Source of the DNA: Lentilitoribacter sp. Alg239-R112
GTDB taxonomy: Bacteria > Pseudomonadota > Alphaproteobacteria > Rhizobiales > Rhizobiaceae
DNA length: 64,000 nt
Assembly (NCBI RefSeq): GCF_900537175.1
Contig: NZ_LS999834.1
Coordinates: forward strand, 561,406-625,405
Reading direction: 5' to 3'
The notes under the pieces are model-generated. The model ran no database searches, was not told the origin of the DNA, and saw nothing but the letters and a program-made list of their open reading frames with translations. The translations under genes and the position numbers were made by a program. Position 1 is the stretch's first letter. The number at the start of each line of letters is the position of its first letter. Shown here piece by piece: positions 1 to 9,333 of the stretch.

Positions 1-524
1 CCGCCAGTTAGTTTCCAAAGGAGATAGGTATCAATTGTTCCGAATAACAATTTTCCATTTTCAGCCTTTGCGCGTGCGCCGTCGACATTCTCCAGTAGCC
101 ATCTAATTTTTGTCGCAGAGAAATACGGATCGAGCAGAAGGCCTGTTTTGGCTGTAACTTTTTCTTCAACCCCATTGGCCTTTAGTGAGGCACAATATTC
201 AGATGTTCGACGATCCTGCCACACAATCGCTTTATGAATAGGTTCGCCACTATCTTTATCCCAAATGACTACTGTTTCTCGCTGATTGGTAATGCCAATG
301 CCCGCGATTGAAGATGCCTCAATGCCCGCTTTTGCGATTGCATTTCTTGATGTTTCAAGGACTGTTTTCCAAATCTCTTCGGCCTCATGCTCTACCCATC
401 CTGACGATGGGAAGTGCTGGGTGAACTCCATCTGATCTGATGCAATGGGTGAATAGTTACCGTCAAAGATGATAGAACGTGTTGATGTTGTTCCCTGATC
501 AATTGCTAGAATATAGCTCGCCAT
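1..524 (-). CDS. glpK: Glycerol kinase, N-terminal part (runs off the left edge)
   Basis: This is the first 174 codons of glycerol kinase, which phosphorylates glycerol to sn-glycerol-3-phosphate in the cytoplasm. The N-terminus carries the FGGY/ASKHA phosphate-binding motif DQGTTSTR (residues 9-16), then GITNQRET and the substrate-site motif WQDRR. The start ATG at 522-524 has a GGGAGG ribosome binding site about 6 bases upstream, at 530-535. The rest of the gene lies beyond position 1. It is downstream of a coiled-coil gene on the same strand but separated from it by a terminator at 651-684, so it is probably transcribed on its own. Transporter or regulator genes for glycerol are not visible here. 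Confidence 0.95.
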   Translation of the reverse strand, partial: MASYILAIDQGTTSTRSIIFDGNYSPIASDQMEFTQHFPSSGWVEHEAEEIWKTVLETSRNAIAKAGIEASSIAGIGITNQRETVVIWDKDSGEPIHKAIVWQDRRTSEYCASLKANGVEEKVTAKTGLLLDPYFSATKIRWLLENVDGARAKAENGKLLFGTIDTYLLWKLTG

Positions 525-650
525 TTTGCCTCCCAAGACAATCATTGTGTACGCATATGCGATTTGTAAACTGAATTTAATTCAAGCATTACAGAAAAGC
601 GAGCGCGGTTGCACTAATTTTTTAGTAGATGTAAAAATACGTCACCAAAT

Positions 651-684
651 AAAAAAGGATGGTGATTATCACAATCATCCATCC
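651..684 (-). terminator. Rho-independent terminator of the coiled-coil gene
   Basis: Read on the minus strand, GGATGG pairs with CCATCC and TGATT with AATCA, with one bulged base and a 5-base loop. The hairpin is followed directly by six T residues. It lies just past the stop of the coiled-coil gene (713) and before glpK, so it separates the two transcripts. Confidence 0.8.
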
Positions 685-712
685 TCAATATTTACAGTAC
701 TTCAATCAATTA

Positions 713-2065
713 CTATTTGATCGGAACAACTTTATCGCCTTCATCTTGTGAAGCATCTTCGGCACGACTGTCTGCAATACGTTGTTCATCATCAAGTCGA
801 GCTTGCTTGCGAAGATCGGCATTTTCACTTTCAAGATTTCTCAAGCGCTTTTCAAACATTGACGTCGTAGATTTGAAGTCATTCTGGATTGCATCAATGG
901 TCTTCTCCGCAGATTCTTTCTGCGAGTAAACATTCGCATTCTCTTCGCGGAGCATATTCAACTCATCTTGCAGTTTTTTATTCTTATCAAGAAGATCAGC
1001 ATGACGATTATCCATCTCAGTCTGCAAATCAGTAAAAATTTGAGACCTAGCACCGGATTCAGAAAGCTGTTCGTTCAAGGATTTGATCACGACATCTTTC
1101 TGGCTAATATCAAGTGCCAATTGAACATTTTCCTTGCGAACTTCAGCTGTCCGCTGGCTATCTACACGTGATCGAGCACGCGCTTCTTCCAGTATACCTT
1201 CCATAGTACGGGCACGAGTTCGCGCGGATTCAAGCTCGTTATTAAGAGCTCGGTTGCTCTCTTCACGGGCACGAACAATATGTTCATTTTCCTTGCTAAG
1301 GCCTGCAATTTCCAGCGAAAGCTGATTAATTTTGTTCTCAGCTTGCTCCAACTTTGCTTCGCCGACTTTTAATATCGTATCTTTACTTGCAAGTTCTTCG
1401 CGCAATGACTGGCTGGCTTTTTCAAGCTCGACCTTTGCTCTCTGCAAAAAGTCCGTTTTTGCTTCAAGTGTACTCAAAGTTTCCCGAGTTTCTTGAAGTT
1501 TGCCATCATAATCAGAGTTTGCTTTTTCAAGAGATGTTTTCTGAGAAATTAACTTTTCTACAGTCGCATCCAGTACATCTTTCTCTTTTGCAAGGCTTTT
1601 GGCGATAGGTGTTATTTTTTCAAGTTTCTTTTCAGATTCAAAAACACGCGCCTTAAATTCCCGAAGATCCGCTTCCGCATTAACTCGGTAATCCTGCATC
1701 ACTTTTAGATTGCGAGACTCTTGATCAAGTTTCATTTTCAGCGTTTCTTCGCGCTCTCGAAGACGTACAACATCATTCTCATAACGTAAGGCTGTTTCTT
1801 TGTAGCGCTGACACTCATTATTTAACTCTGAGTTTTTTCCCTCAAGCTCGGCACGTGCCACACGCATTTCTTCGTGACTTTGTGTCATTTTCCGGAAAAA
1901 AGCTGGAATTTTATCCAAGGAAACAAGAGCATCTTTGTAGTCCGCAACCAGAATGTCATATTCACTCTCTGATGTTGCGCGTCTTAATTCGGTAACATTA
2001 TTGGATTCTAGATCTTGCATTTCCGGCTCACCTTCATTGCGATTTGAATTAAAAAGTCGAATCAT
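713..2065 (-). CDS. Long coiled-coil (intermediate-filament-like) protein, 450 aa
   Basis: I do not recognise a named family. After about 40 residues, almost the whole chain is charged, Leu/Glu/Lys/Arg-rich and free of Pro/Gly clusters, which indicates a continuous coiled coil of roughly residues 60-425. It ends in an acidic linker and the tail KVVPIK. There is no signal peptide or membrane segment, so it should be cytoplasmic. Size and architecture (short head, long rod, short tail) resemble bacterial filament-forming coiled-coil proteins such as crescentin or rhizobial FilP-like proteins, but homology is not shown. An AGAGG ribosome binding site precedes the ATG at 2065. It has a good promoter at 2272-2300 and a terminator at 651-684, so it looks monocistronic. 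Confidence 0.75.
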   Translation of the reverse strand: MIRLFNSNRNEGEPEMQDLESNNVTELRRATSESEYDILVADYKDALVSLDKIPAFFRKMTQSHEEMRVARAELEGKNSELNNECQRYKETALRYENDVVRLREREETLKMKLDQESRNLKVMQDYRVNAEADLREFKARVFESEKKLEKITPIAKSLAKEKDVLDATVEKLISQKTSLEKANSDYDGKLQETRETLSTLEAKTDFLQRAKVELEKASQSLREELASKDTILKVGEAKLEQAENKINQLSLEIAGLSKENEHIVRAREESNRALNNELESARTRARTMEGILEEARARSRVDSQRTAEVRKENVQLALDISQKDVVIKSLNEQLSESGARSQIFTDLQTEMDNRHADLLDKNKKLQDELNMLREENANVYSQKESAEKTIDAIQNDFKSTTSMFEKRLRNLESENADLRKQARLDDEQRIADSRAEDASQDEGDKVVPIK

Positions 2066-2271
2066 TACAAAACCTCTTAGAATTATTTTTATGATTTTCA
2101 GGCTGTTTATAGCACATTTAGGCTTATTATTTCCTGGTTCTGACCGTAACTCGCGAATCTATTTGAGCAAACAGTACCGTTTCAAATTTATCCGAAGCTG
2201 TATCCTAAGTTGAGGATAACGTCGCGACATCATTTCGTAAGAAAATATGAAGCAAAAATATACCTCAATTA

Positions 2272-2300
2272 ATATTACGACGGGTAAAAAAGTGAGTCAA
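2272..2300 (-). promoter_or_regulatory. Sigma-70 type promoter for the coiled-coil gene
   Basis: On the minus strand the -35 box TTGACT (2295-2300) and the -10 box TAATAT (2272-2277) are separated by exactly 17 bases. Transcription would start near 2265, giving a leader of about 200 bases. The leader contains a small hairpin, TATCCT/AGGATA, near 2199-2216. Confidence 0.65.
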
Positions 2301-2511
2301 TGTTATTAAAATATTAATAATTCAAAACTTTCAACCCTACAGGCACTTGTGCACTAAACACAGAAAAACCTGAGAGCTATCGCGACAAGGTCGAACTGCG
2401 CGGGGTAGAGACAAAATCGTGCACCAGAGTACAAACGTTACGTGATGATTAGGCTTAAATGGGCATTGATTTGTAAATCAACCAAGATAAAGTTGAGTTG
2501 CATGCATAAAT
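2301..2511. other. Intergenic stretch between the coiled-coil and AlkC-like genes
   Basis: The non-coding gap runs from 2066 to 2511. Its left part holds the promoter and leader of the coiled-coil gene. In the rest I see no credible gene. A 16-bp palindrome, TTGATTT-gt-AAATCAA, lies at 2466-2481 just past the AlkC-like stop. A slightly GC-richer patch lies at about 2370-2415, flanked by two GTGCAC sites. A small RNA cannot be excluded. Confidence 0.4.
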
Positions 2512-3246
2512 CTATCTGTTAAGCGTTCGCATGCCATGCTTGAGTATCCAACGGGTAGATGGGCTGTCGACATTCTTCCAATTTTCAGCAAGCTGCCTGA
2601 TGCGATCAGGATGATCTTTCGATACATCATTAATCAAATTTGCAATCGATTTCCGCACATATTTGGACGTATCCTCTTTCAGCGGCTCAACAAGTTTGAG
2701 CATTGGTTCTGGGTTATTGATAAACGTGTTTAGCTGTTTTGCCCAAGGTAATCGTGGGCGCCCCCCTTCTACTGCCAACCTTCGAACATGCGCGTTCTGC
2801 GATTGTGCCCAGTTATTCATATATTGCAAAGCTTTTGCCGTATCACGTTCAATATACGGTCGAACAGAATATTCAGATGTATGTCGCATGGTTATCTTCT
2901 CATTCAACCCCATGGAGATATCAAAGTGTTCTATACCAAACTCTTCAACCAAACGGGCAATCGGCATAAGCCAGTATCCCTTGATAAACATACCCTCTTC
3001 TGTTTCGAGTGGTGCACCCAGAGAATATTCCAGCACCTCGCCAGCTTTTGAATAGTCATCAGGAAGTTGATCGCGGAGGGCCTTCGCCATCAGATAGACA
3101 CGATCTTTCAATTCTAGACCATTGACTCCTTCATCGACTTCATCCGCATATTTTTCCGTGTCAAAATTGTCATAATTCGGCTCAATCGCCGCACCAATCC
3201 TAAGTGCACAATCACGATCAAACCATTCCTTAAGTTTCTTTGCCAT
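2512..3246 (-). CDS. DNA alkylation repair protein (AlkC/AlkD-like HEAT repeats)
   Basis: Predicted HEAT-repeat DNA glycosylase of the AlkC/AlkD superfamily, which removes N3- or N7-alkylated purines. The C-terminal half carries typical family motifs: HVRRLAVEGGRPRLPWA, a second repeat with KYVRKSIANLIND followed by SKDHP, and TRWILKHGMRTL near the end. Length (244 aa) is in the usual range. I place the start at the ATG at 3246 because AGAAAGG lies at the right distance upstream; an in-frame ATG eight codons earlier would put that site inside the gene. No repair operon surrounds it, although an Ada-like protein lies about 35 kb away. Confidence 0.8.
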   Translation of the reverse strand: MAKKLKEWFDRDCALRIGAAIEPNYDNFDTEKYADEVDEGVNGLELKDRVYLMAKALRDQLPDDYSKAGEVLEYSLGAPLETEEGMFIKGYWLMPIARLVEEFGIEHFDISMGLNEKITMRHTSEYSVRPYIERDTAKALQYMNNWAQSQNAHVRRLAVEGGRPRLPWAKQLNTFINNPEPMLKLVEPLKEDTSKYVRKSIANLINDVSKDHPDRIRQLAENWKNVDSPSTRWILKHGMRTLNR

Positions 3247-3618
3247 TAGTGTCGCCTTTCTAGCATGCAAAGTTTCTGTTCACCAAAGGCCTTAACTGCA
3301 ATCTATGAGCGGCAAGTTATGCTGGGCACGTCTCATCAAGACAGTCCGAAGAGGATCTCTGTGTGCAGAAAATTAACATACATTCTGTATGTATGCAACA
3401 ATTTTGTAGATCGACACCATCAGGACAAATACCTTATCAGCGTGAAAAATAGAGTCGCTCCTAGACAACATCCGACACTCTTTTGACGATCAAGCCACAC
3501 CAAAGCAACGAACAACCTCGACAAGCGGTTTTATTTTCAAACCTTCCCGTATATCGTGCATACATAGGTAAAATTGATGAACCCGAATCATTTTAATGCA
3601 TCTCAGACAGGAATATCG
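3247..3618. other. Divergent intergenic region with a 17-bp perfect palindrome
   Basis: This gap separates the AlkC-like gene (minus) from the DUF1353-like gene (plus). I see no convincing coding frame. The main feature is ACATACA-TTC-TGTATGT at 3376-3392, a perfect inverted repeat with a 3-base spacer, as expected of an operator for a dimeric repressor. No clear -35/-10 pair stands out. Confidence 0.4.
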
Positions 3619-4410
3619 ATGAAGGCATTCCAGGTTTTCTATCTTTTTATTTTCATTTTTTTCTATTCGCTCAACACGTACATTTTTGCACAATCGGAAA
3701 AATGTATGTTCTCAGAAACAACAATAGATGGAAAAATTTTGGAGTTTGTGAAACATGCTACACCAAAAAAACCAAACTATGTTGGCGGCAATGCAGTGAA
3801 ACTACTGAAGGAAATTTCCTATACAGATTGTTCTGGTGAAAAGCATATCGTTGAGCAAGGGACGACATTCAAAAACTTATCAATTCCCATCGAAGCATGG
3901 AACACTCTTGGCTACCAATCACCATGGTCAGGAAAACTTCAACGCCCTGTTATTCTCCATGATCACTTGTGTAGAAATACATGGCATACTTTAGAACAAG
4001 TACATCAGATATTTTTTGAGGCATTGCAATCTGAAGGCGTTGATAAATTTCAATCGTTGCTTCTATATTCAGCAGCATACCTTTTCGGACCTCAATGGGC
4101 ACCTCAAGATGGTGCGACGCATCAACCAAAATACAGACAGAGCGTACTGCAGCTCATTTCTCAACTTATTGCAGGTGACAAAACTTTGGGCTCATATATC
4201 GAACACACTGTCGCGCCACCGCTCGAAACCGGCACAACTTATGTCGCAGGATCTGCCACAGTCTATTATATGGAAGATATTGATCGCACCAAATTAACAG
4301 ATGACAGGTTGCTGGCCGATATCAAAGCAATTGGAGCTATTCTCACGCAATTATCTGACCATCAGATCCATAAACTTAGTGAAGACGGGATATTCGTCCT
4401 GGCGGGATGA
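3619..4410 (+). CDS. Exported DUF1353-like protein of unknown function
   Basis: The product has a signal-peptide-like N-terminus: Met-Lys, then a very hydrophobic Phe/Ile/Tyr-rich stretch to about residue 22, with likely cleavage after IFA. The middle resembles the DUF1353 domain, with an 'initial slope' segment TFKNLSIPIEAW and the signature VILHDHLCR (His114-Arg119). That domain is better known from phage-related and cytoplasmic proteins, so an exported form is unusual. The start at 3619 is preferred because AGGAA precedes it; an in-frame ATG at 3574 would bury the signal peptide behind 15 polar residues. Not a lipoprotein: no lipobox is seen. Function unknown. Confidence 0.6.
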   Translation: MKAFQVFYLFIFIFFYSLNTYIFAQSEKCMFSETTIDGKILEFVKHATPKKPNYVGGNAVKLLKEISYTDCSGEKHIVEQGTTFKNLSIPIEAWNTLGYQSPWSGKLQRPVILHDHLCRNTWHTLEQVHQIFFEALQSEGVDKFQSLLLYSAAYLFGPQWAPQDGATHQPKYRQSVLQLISQLIAGDKTLGSYIEHTVAPPLETGTTYVAGSATVYYMEDIDRTKLTDDRLLADIKAIGAILTQLSDHQIHKLSEDGIFVLAG

Positions 4411-4440
4411 AACCTAGATTTAATATCCCCATACGCAATC

Positions 4441-4491
4441 CTAGTTTAGAAAATGGCCTAGTTTGGGAAATGATCTAGTTTGGGAAATGGT
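4441..4491. repeat. Three tandem copies of a 17-bp unit abutting tRNA-Ala
   Basis: Units start at 4441, 4458 and 4475, each 17 bases long, with consensus CTAGTTTGGGAAATGGT. The last two copies differ at two positions (AT versus GT at the end) and the first is slightly more divergent. The final four bases of the third copy overlap the 3' CCA end of the tRNA gene, which is read on the minus strand. Confidence 0.85.
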
Positions 4492-4563
4492 GGAGCATAG
4501 CGGGATCGAACCGCTGACCTCTTCGCTGCCAGCGAAGCGCTCTCCCAGCTGAGCTAATGCCCC
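4488..4563 (-). tRNA. tRNA-Ala (anticodon GGC)
   Basis: The minus strand folds into a full cloverleaf: acceptor GGGGCAT/ATGCTCC, D-arm GCTC-AGCTGGGA-GAGC, anticodon arm CTTCG-CTGGCAG-CGAAG with anticodon GGC, and T-arm AGCGG-TTCGATC-CCGCT. The terminal CCA is encoded (TGG at 4488-4490 on the plus strand). It lies downstream of the FYDLN acidic-protein gene on the same strand. Confidence 0.97.
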
Positions 4564-4647
4564 ATAATTGCCGGACCTGAGTATCCGGCAGGGTAATTTA
4601 AATTCAACCCTACTTTAAAAGGGCCAGACAGATGGCAATCTGCAAAA

Positions 4648-5067
4648 TTAACTTTCATCACCATCGTCAGAAACAACAACAAGGTCAGATAGATCATCAT
4701 CATCATCTTCATCTGTCACGAGGAATGTGTCATCAGCAGGTTCGCCAATAGTTTCATCATCATCATCGTCATCAAGATCTGGAATATCTTTAACACCGGC
4801 TGTTTCATCGTCGGCATCTTCCAAGCTTACAATTTCCACACCATCATCATCCAATTCAGGTGTTGTTGCTTCCGCGGCATCTTCTTTTGTTTCTGCTTCG
4901 TCTTTTACTTCTTCTACAGCAGGCTCTTCTTCCTCTGGCTCTTCAAAGAAAGATAAAGGATAGCTTTGACCCGAGTAGGGAGAAACAATCGGATCACGAT
5001 TTAGATCGTAAAATTTACGATCGGTTTCAGGACACACACGTTTTGTTCCAAGTTCAGGTTTAGCCAA
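4648..5067 (-). CDS. TIGR02300 family acidic protein (FYDLN)
   Basis: A short conserved head (about residues 1-40), containing GTKRVCPET and FYDLNRDPIVSPYSG, is followed by a low-complexity Glu/Asp-rich tail with runs of five to six Asp. This is the alphaproteobacterial TIGR02300 'FYDLN_acid' family, whose function is unknown. The conserved Cys12 and the short treble-like head suggest a metal or partner-binding knob, but only a single such Cys is visible. The cluster FYDLN protein, tRNA-Ala and aroA-cmk-rpsA is a common alphaproteobacterial arrangement. It diverges from aroA. No signal peptide is present. Confidence 0.9.
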   Translation of the reverse strand: MAKPELGTKRVCPETDRKFYDLNRDPIVSPYSGQSYPLSFFEEPEEEEPAVEEVKDEAETKEDAAEATTPELDDDGVEIVSLEDADDETAGVKDIPDLDDDDDDETIGEPADDTFLVTDEDDDDDLSDLVVVSDDGDES

Positions 5068-6785
<1,718 letters not shown>

Positions 6786-6786
<1 letters not shown>

Positions 6787-7430
6787 TGTCTGAGAAAACA
6801 TTCATCATAGCTATTGATGGGCCGGCAGCTTCTGGCAAGGGGACAATTTCACGTCGCCTTGCCAAGGAGCTTGGATTTCACCATCTCGACACAGGATTAA
6901 CTTATCGCGGCGTTGCAAAGATGCTTCTTGACCAAAACCTTCCACTCGATGATGTTGTTTTGGCAGAACAAGCTGCGCGAGAGCTTGATCTCGGCACTAT
7001 GGATGGAAACATTTTATCCGCACATGACATAGGTAATGCAGCATCGAAAGTTGCCGTCATTCCGAGTGTGCGAAAAATTCTTGTCGATGCACAACGCGCT
7101 TTTTCTACAAAAACTCCGGGCACCGTATTAGATGGTCGTGACATTGGAACTGTTGTTTGCCCCAATGCAGACGTAAAGATTTATGTCACCGCGAAAGCTG
7201 AAACGCGGGCTGATCGCCGCTTTAAAGAGGCGCAAAGCAAAGGTGGCAACCAATCTTATGCAGAAATTCTAGCAGACATAAAAGCAAGAGACGAACGAGA
7301 TTCGGGCAGAAAAGACAGTCCAATGCGCCAAGCTGAAGATGCCCACTTGCTAGATACGAGTAAAATGGATATAGAGACAGCGTTTACTGCAGCAAAAGCA
7401 CTGGTTAATGCTGCCTTGAACACAAAGTAA
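6786..7430 (+). CDS. cmk: Cytidylate kinase
   Basis: Phosphorylates CMP and dCMP with ATP, feeding CTP/dCTP synthesis. The N-terminal P-loop is [10 protein letters not shown] (about residues 11-20). Next come the nucleotide-binding motif [11 protein letters not shown], the [20 protein letters not shown] segment and the lid motif [13 protein letters not shown], all typical of bacterial Cmk. Length, 214 aa, is normal. It sits between aroA and rpsA, the usual proteobacterial order, starting on the last base of aroA. A 131-base gap with hairpins follows before rpsA. Confidence 0.96.
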
Positions 7431-7526
7431 ATACATAAATTATCAGCGATCGTCCCTAGCGTCGCATATTGCTCTTAAGCAATTCGGATGAAATCTGATT
7501 GATGAAACACTAACAAAGACGCTTTT

Positions 7527-7544
7527 CGTGAACCAAGGTTCGCG
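7527..7544 (+). promoter_or_regulatory. Hairpin just upstream of the rpsA ribosome binding site
   Basis: CGTGAAC (7527-7533) pairs with GTTCGCG (7538-7544), including one G-U pair, around the loop CAAG. The ACGGAG ribosome binding site begins about 7 bases later. A second small hairpin, ATTGCT-CTTA-AGCAAT, lies at 7468-7483. In E. coli, S1 represses its own mRNA through structured leader hairpins; the arrangement here is compatible with that but not proven. Confidence 0.45.
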
Positions 7545-7561
7545 AGTTTTACGGAGAATAT

Positions 7562-9259
7562 ATGTCAGATACGAATATGATGGAGGACTTTGCGTCCCTC
7601 CTCGAAGAATCGTTTGCAGGTAGTGATGCAGTTGAGGGTTCTGTTATTAAGGGAACCGTGACTGCAGTTGAAAAAGACGTTGCAATCATTGATGTCGGCC
7701 TCAAAGTTGAAGGCCGTGTACCGCTTAAAGAATTTGGCGCACAAGGCAAAGACGGAACAATTGTACCTGGTGCAGAAGTTGAAGTTTATGTCGAGCGTAT
7801 TGAAAACGCGCTTGGTGAAGCTGTTCTTTCACGCGAGAAAGCTCGCCGTGAAGAAAGCTGGATCCGTCTCGAAGTTAAATTCGAAGCTGGCGAACGCGTT
7901 GATGGTGTTATCTTTAACCAAGTTAAAGGTGGATTCACAGTTGATCTTGATGGCGCCGTTGCCTTCTTGCCGCGTTCACAAGTGGACATTCGCCCAATTC
8001 GCGATGTGACACCTTTGATGCACAACCCACAGCCATTTGAAATTTTGAAAATGGACAAACGTCGTGGCAATATCGTTGTGTCTCGCCGTACAGTTCTTGA
8101 AGAGAGCCGTGCTGAACAGCGCTCTGAAATTGTACAAAACCTTGAAGAAGGTCAGGCAGTTGATGGTGTTGTTAAAAACATCACTGATTACGGCGCCTTC
8201 GTTGATCTTGGTGGCATCGATGGTCTACTCCACGTGACTGACATGGCATGGCGCCGAGTTAATCACCCATCAGAGATCCTGACGATTGGCGAGACAATCA
8301 AAGTTCAAATCGTTCGCATCAACCAGGATACACACCGTATCTCACTTGGTATGAAACAGCTTGAAACTGATCCATGGGATGGCATCGATGCTAAATTCCC
8401 ACTTGGTAAGAAAATCTCTGGTTCTGTTACAAATATCACTGACTATGGTGCGTTTGTTGAGCTTGAGCCAGGCATTGAAGGCTTGATCCACGTTTCTGAA
8501 ATGTCTTGGACTAAGAAAAACGTACACCCTGGCAAAATCTTGTCAACGTCTGAAGAAGTTGAAGTGGTTGTGTTGGAAGTTGATCCAGCTAAACGCCGTA
8601 TTTCACTTGGCCTTAAACAAACACTCGACAATCCATGGAATGCATTTGCAGACCAATTCCCTGTCGGTGCAGTTGTTGATGGTGAAGTTAAAAACAAAAC
8701 CGAATTTGGTCTATTTGTTGGCCTTGAAGGTGATGTTGACGGCATGGTTCACCTATCAGATCTTGATTGGAACCTTCCTGGCGAACAAGCTATTGAAAAC
8801 TTCAACAAAGGCGACGAAGTCAAAGCCGTTGTTCTTGACGTTGATGTTGACAAAGAGCGTATCTCACTTGGCATCAAACAGCTTACAAAAGATGCTGTTG
8901 GTGAAGCAGTAACATCTGGCGAACTTCGCAAGAATGTTGTTGTTTCAGCTGAAGTCGTTGAAGTTCAAGACGGTGGTCTTGACGTTAAGCTTGTAGATTT
9001 CCCAGATGTAACTGCTTACATCCGTCGTGGTGATCTTGCACGTGACCGTGACGAGCAACGTCCAGAGCGTTTCTCAGTTGGTCAAACTGTCGATGCTCGC
9101 GTGACAAACTTCTCGAAGAAGGATCGCAAAGTAACATTGTCAATTAAAGCTCTTGAAATTGCTGAAGAGAAACAAGCTGTTGAACAGTTTGGTTCGTCTG
9201 ATTCAGGTGCTTCACTTGGTGATATTTTGGGCGCAGCTCTTAAAGGCGGCGACGAGTAA
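7562..9259 (+). CDS. rpsA: 30S ribosomal protein S1
   Basis: mRNA-binding ribosomal protein needed to load structured mRNAs. Six S1/OB-fold repeats begin near residues 27, 113, 201, 286, 373 and 460. The third to fifth have the full motif (for example NITDYGAFVDLGG then GLLHVTDM), while the first two are the degenerate ribosome-docking repeats. Length, 565 aa, is as in other Rhizobiales. The 7562 ATG is preceded by ACGGAG. It ends in a strong terminator at 9293-9323. Codon use is noticeably optimised (GTT, GGT, CGT-rich), as expected of a highly expressed gene. Confidence 0.97.
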   Translation: MSDTNMMEDFASLLEESFAGSDAVEGSVIKGTVTAVEKDVAIIDVGLKVEGRVPLKEFGAQGKDGTIVPGAEVEVYVERIENALGEAVLSREKARREESWIRLEVKFEAGERVDGVIFNQVKGGFTVDLDGAVAFLPRSQVDIRPIRDVTPLMHNPQPFEILKMDKRRGNIVVSRRTVLEESRAEQRSEIVQNLEEGQAVDGVVKNITDYGAFVDLGGIDGLLHVTDMAWRRVNHPSEILTIGETIKVQIVRINQDTHRISLGMKQLETDPWDGIDAKFPLGKKISGSVTNITDYGAFVELEPGIEGLIHVSEMSWTKKNVHPGKILSTSEEVEVVVLEVDPAKRRISLGLKQTLDNPWNAFADQFPVGAVVDGEVKNKTEFGLFVGLEGDVDGMVHLSDLDWNLPGEQAIENFNKGDEVKAVVLDVDVDKERISLGIKQLTKDAVGEAVTSGELRKNVVVSAEVVEVQDGGLDVKLVDFPDVTAYIRRGDLARDRDEQRPERFSVGQTVDARVTNFSKKDRKVTLSIKALEIAEEKQAVEQFGSSDSGASLGDILGAALKGGDE

Positions 9260-9292
9260 GTCTAACTTACTTCCCAAGTTTGAAACTAAAGA

Positions 9293-9323
9293 ACCCGCTG
9301 GCAAATGTGCTGGCGGGTTTTTT
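9293..9323 (+). terminator. Rho-independent terminator of rpsA
   Basis: ACCCGCTGGC (9293-9302) pairs with GCTGGCGGGT (9309-9318) over ten positions, two of them G-U, with loop AAATGT and a T run to 9323. It lies just before the convergent ribN-like gene (stop at 9334). Confidence 0.92.
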
Positions 9324-9333
9324 GTTGCATGCG

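Noticed and set aside
526-720. Plus-strand open frame of 64 codons before the coiled-coil gene end
   Set aside because: It runs through the terminator hairpin at 651-684 and has no recognisable content.
3490-3693. Minus-strand open frame of 67 codons
   Set aside because: It overlaps the start and signal peptide of the DUF1353-like gene, has no good ribosome site and no family resemblance.
4727-4963. Open plus-strand frame coding for a Ser-rich protein
   Set aside because: It is the antisense of the Asp/Glu-rich tail of the FYDLN protein; GAT/GAA repeats read backwards give Ser codons.
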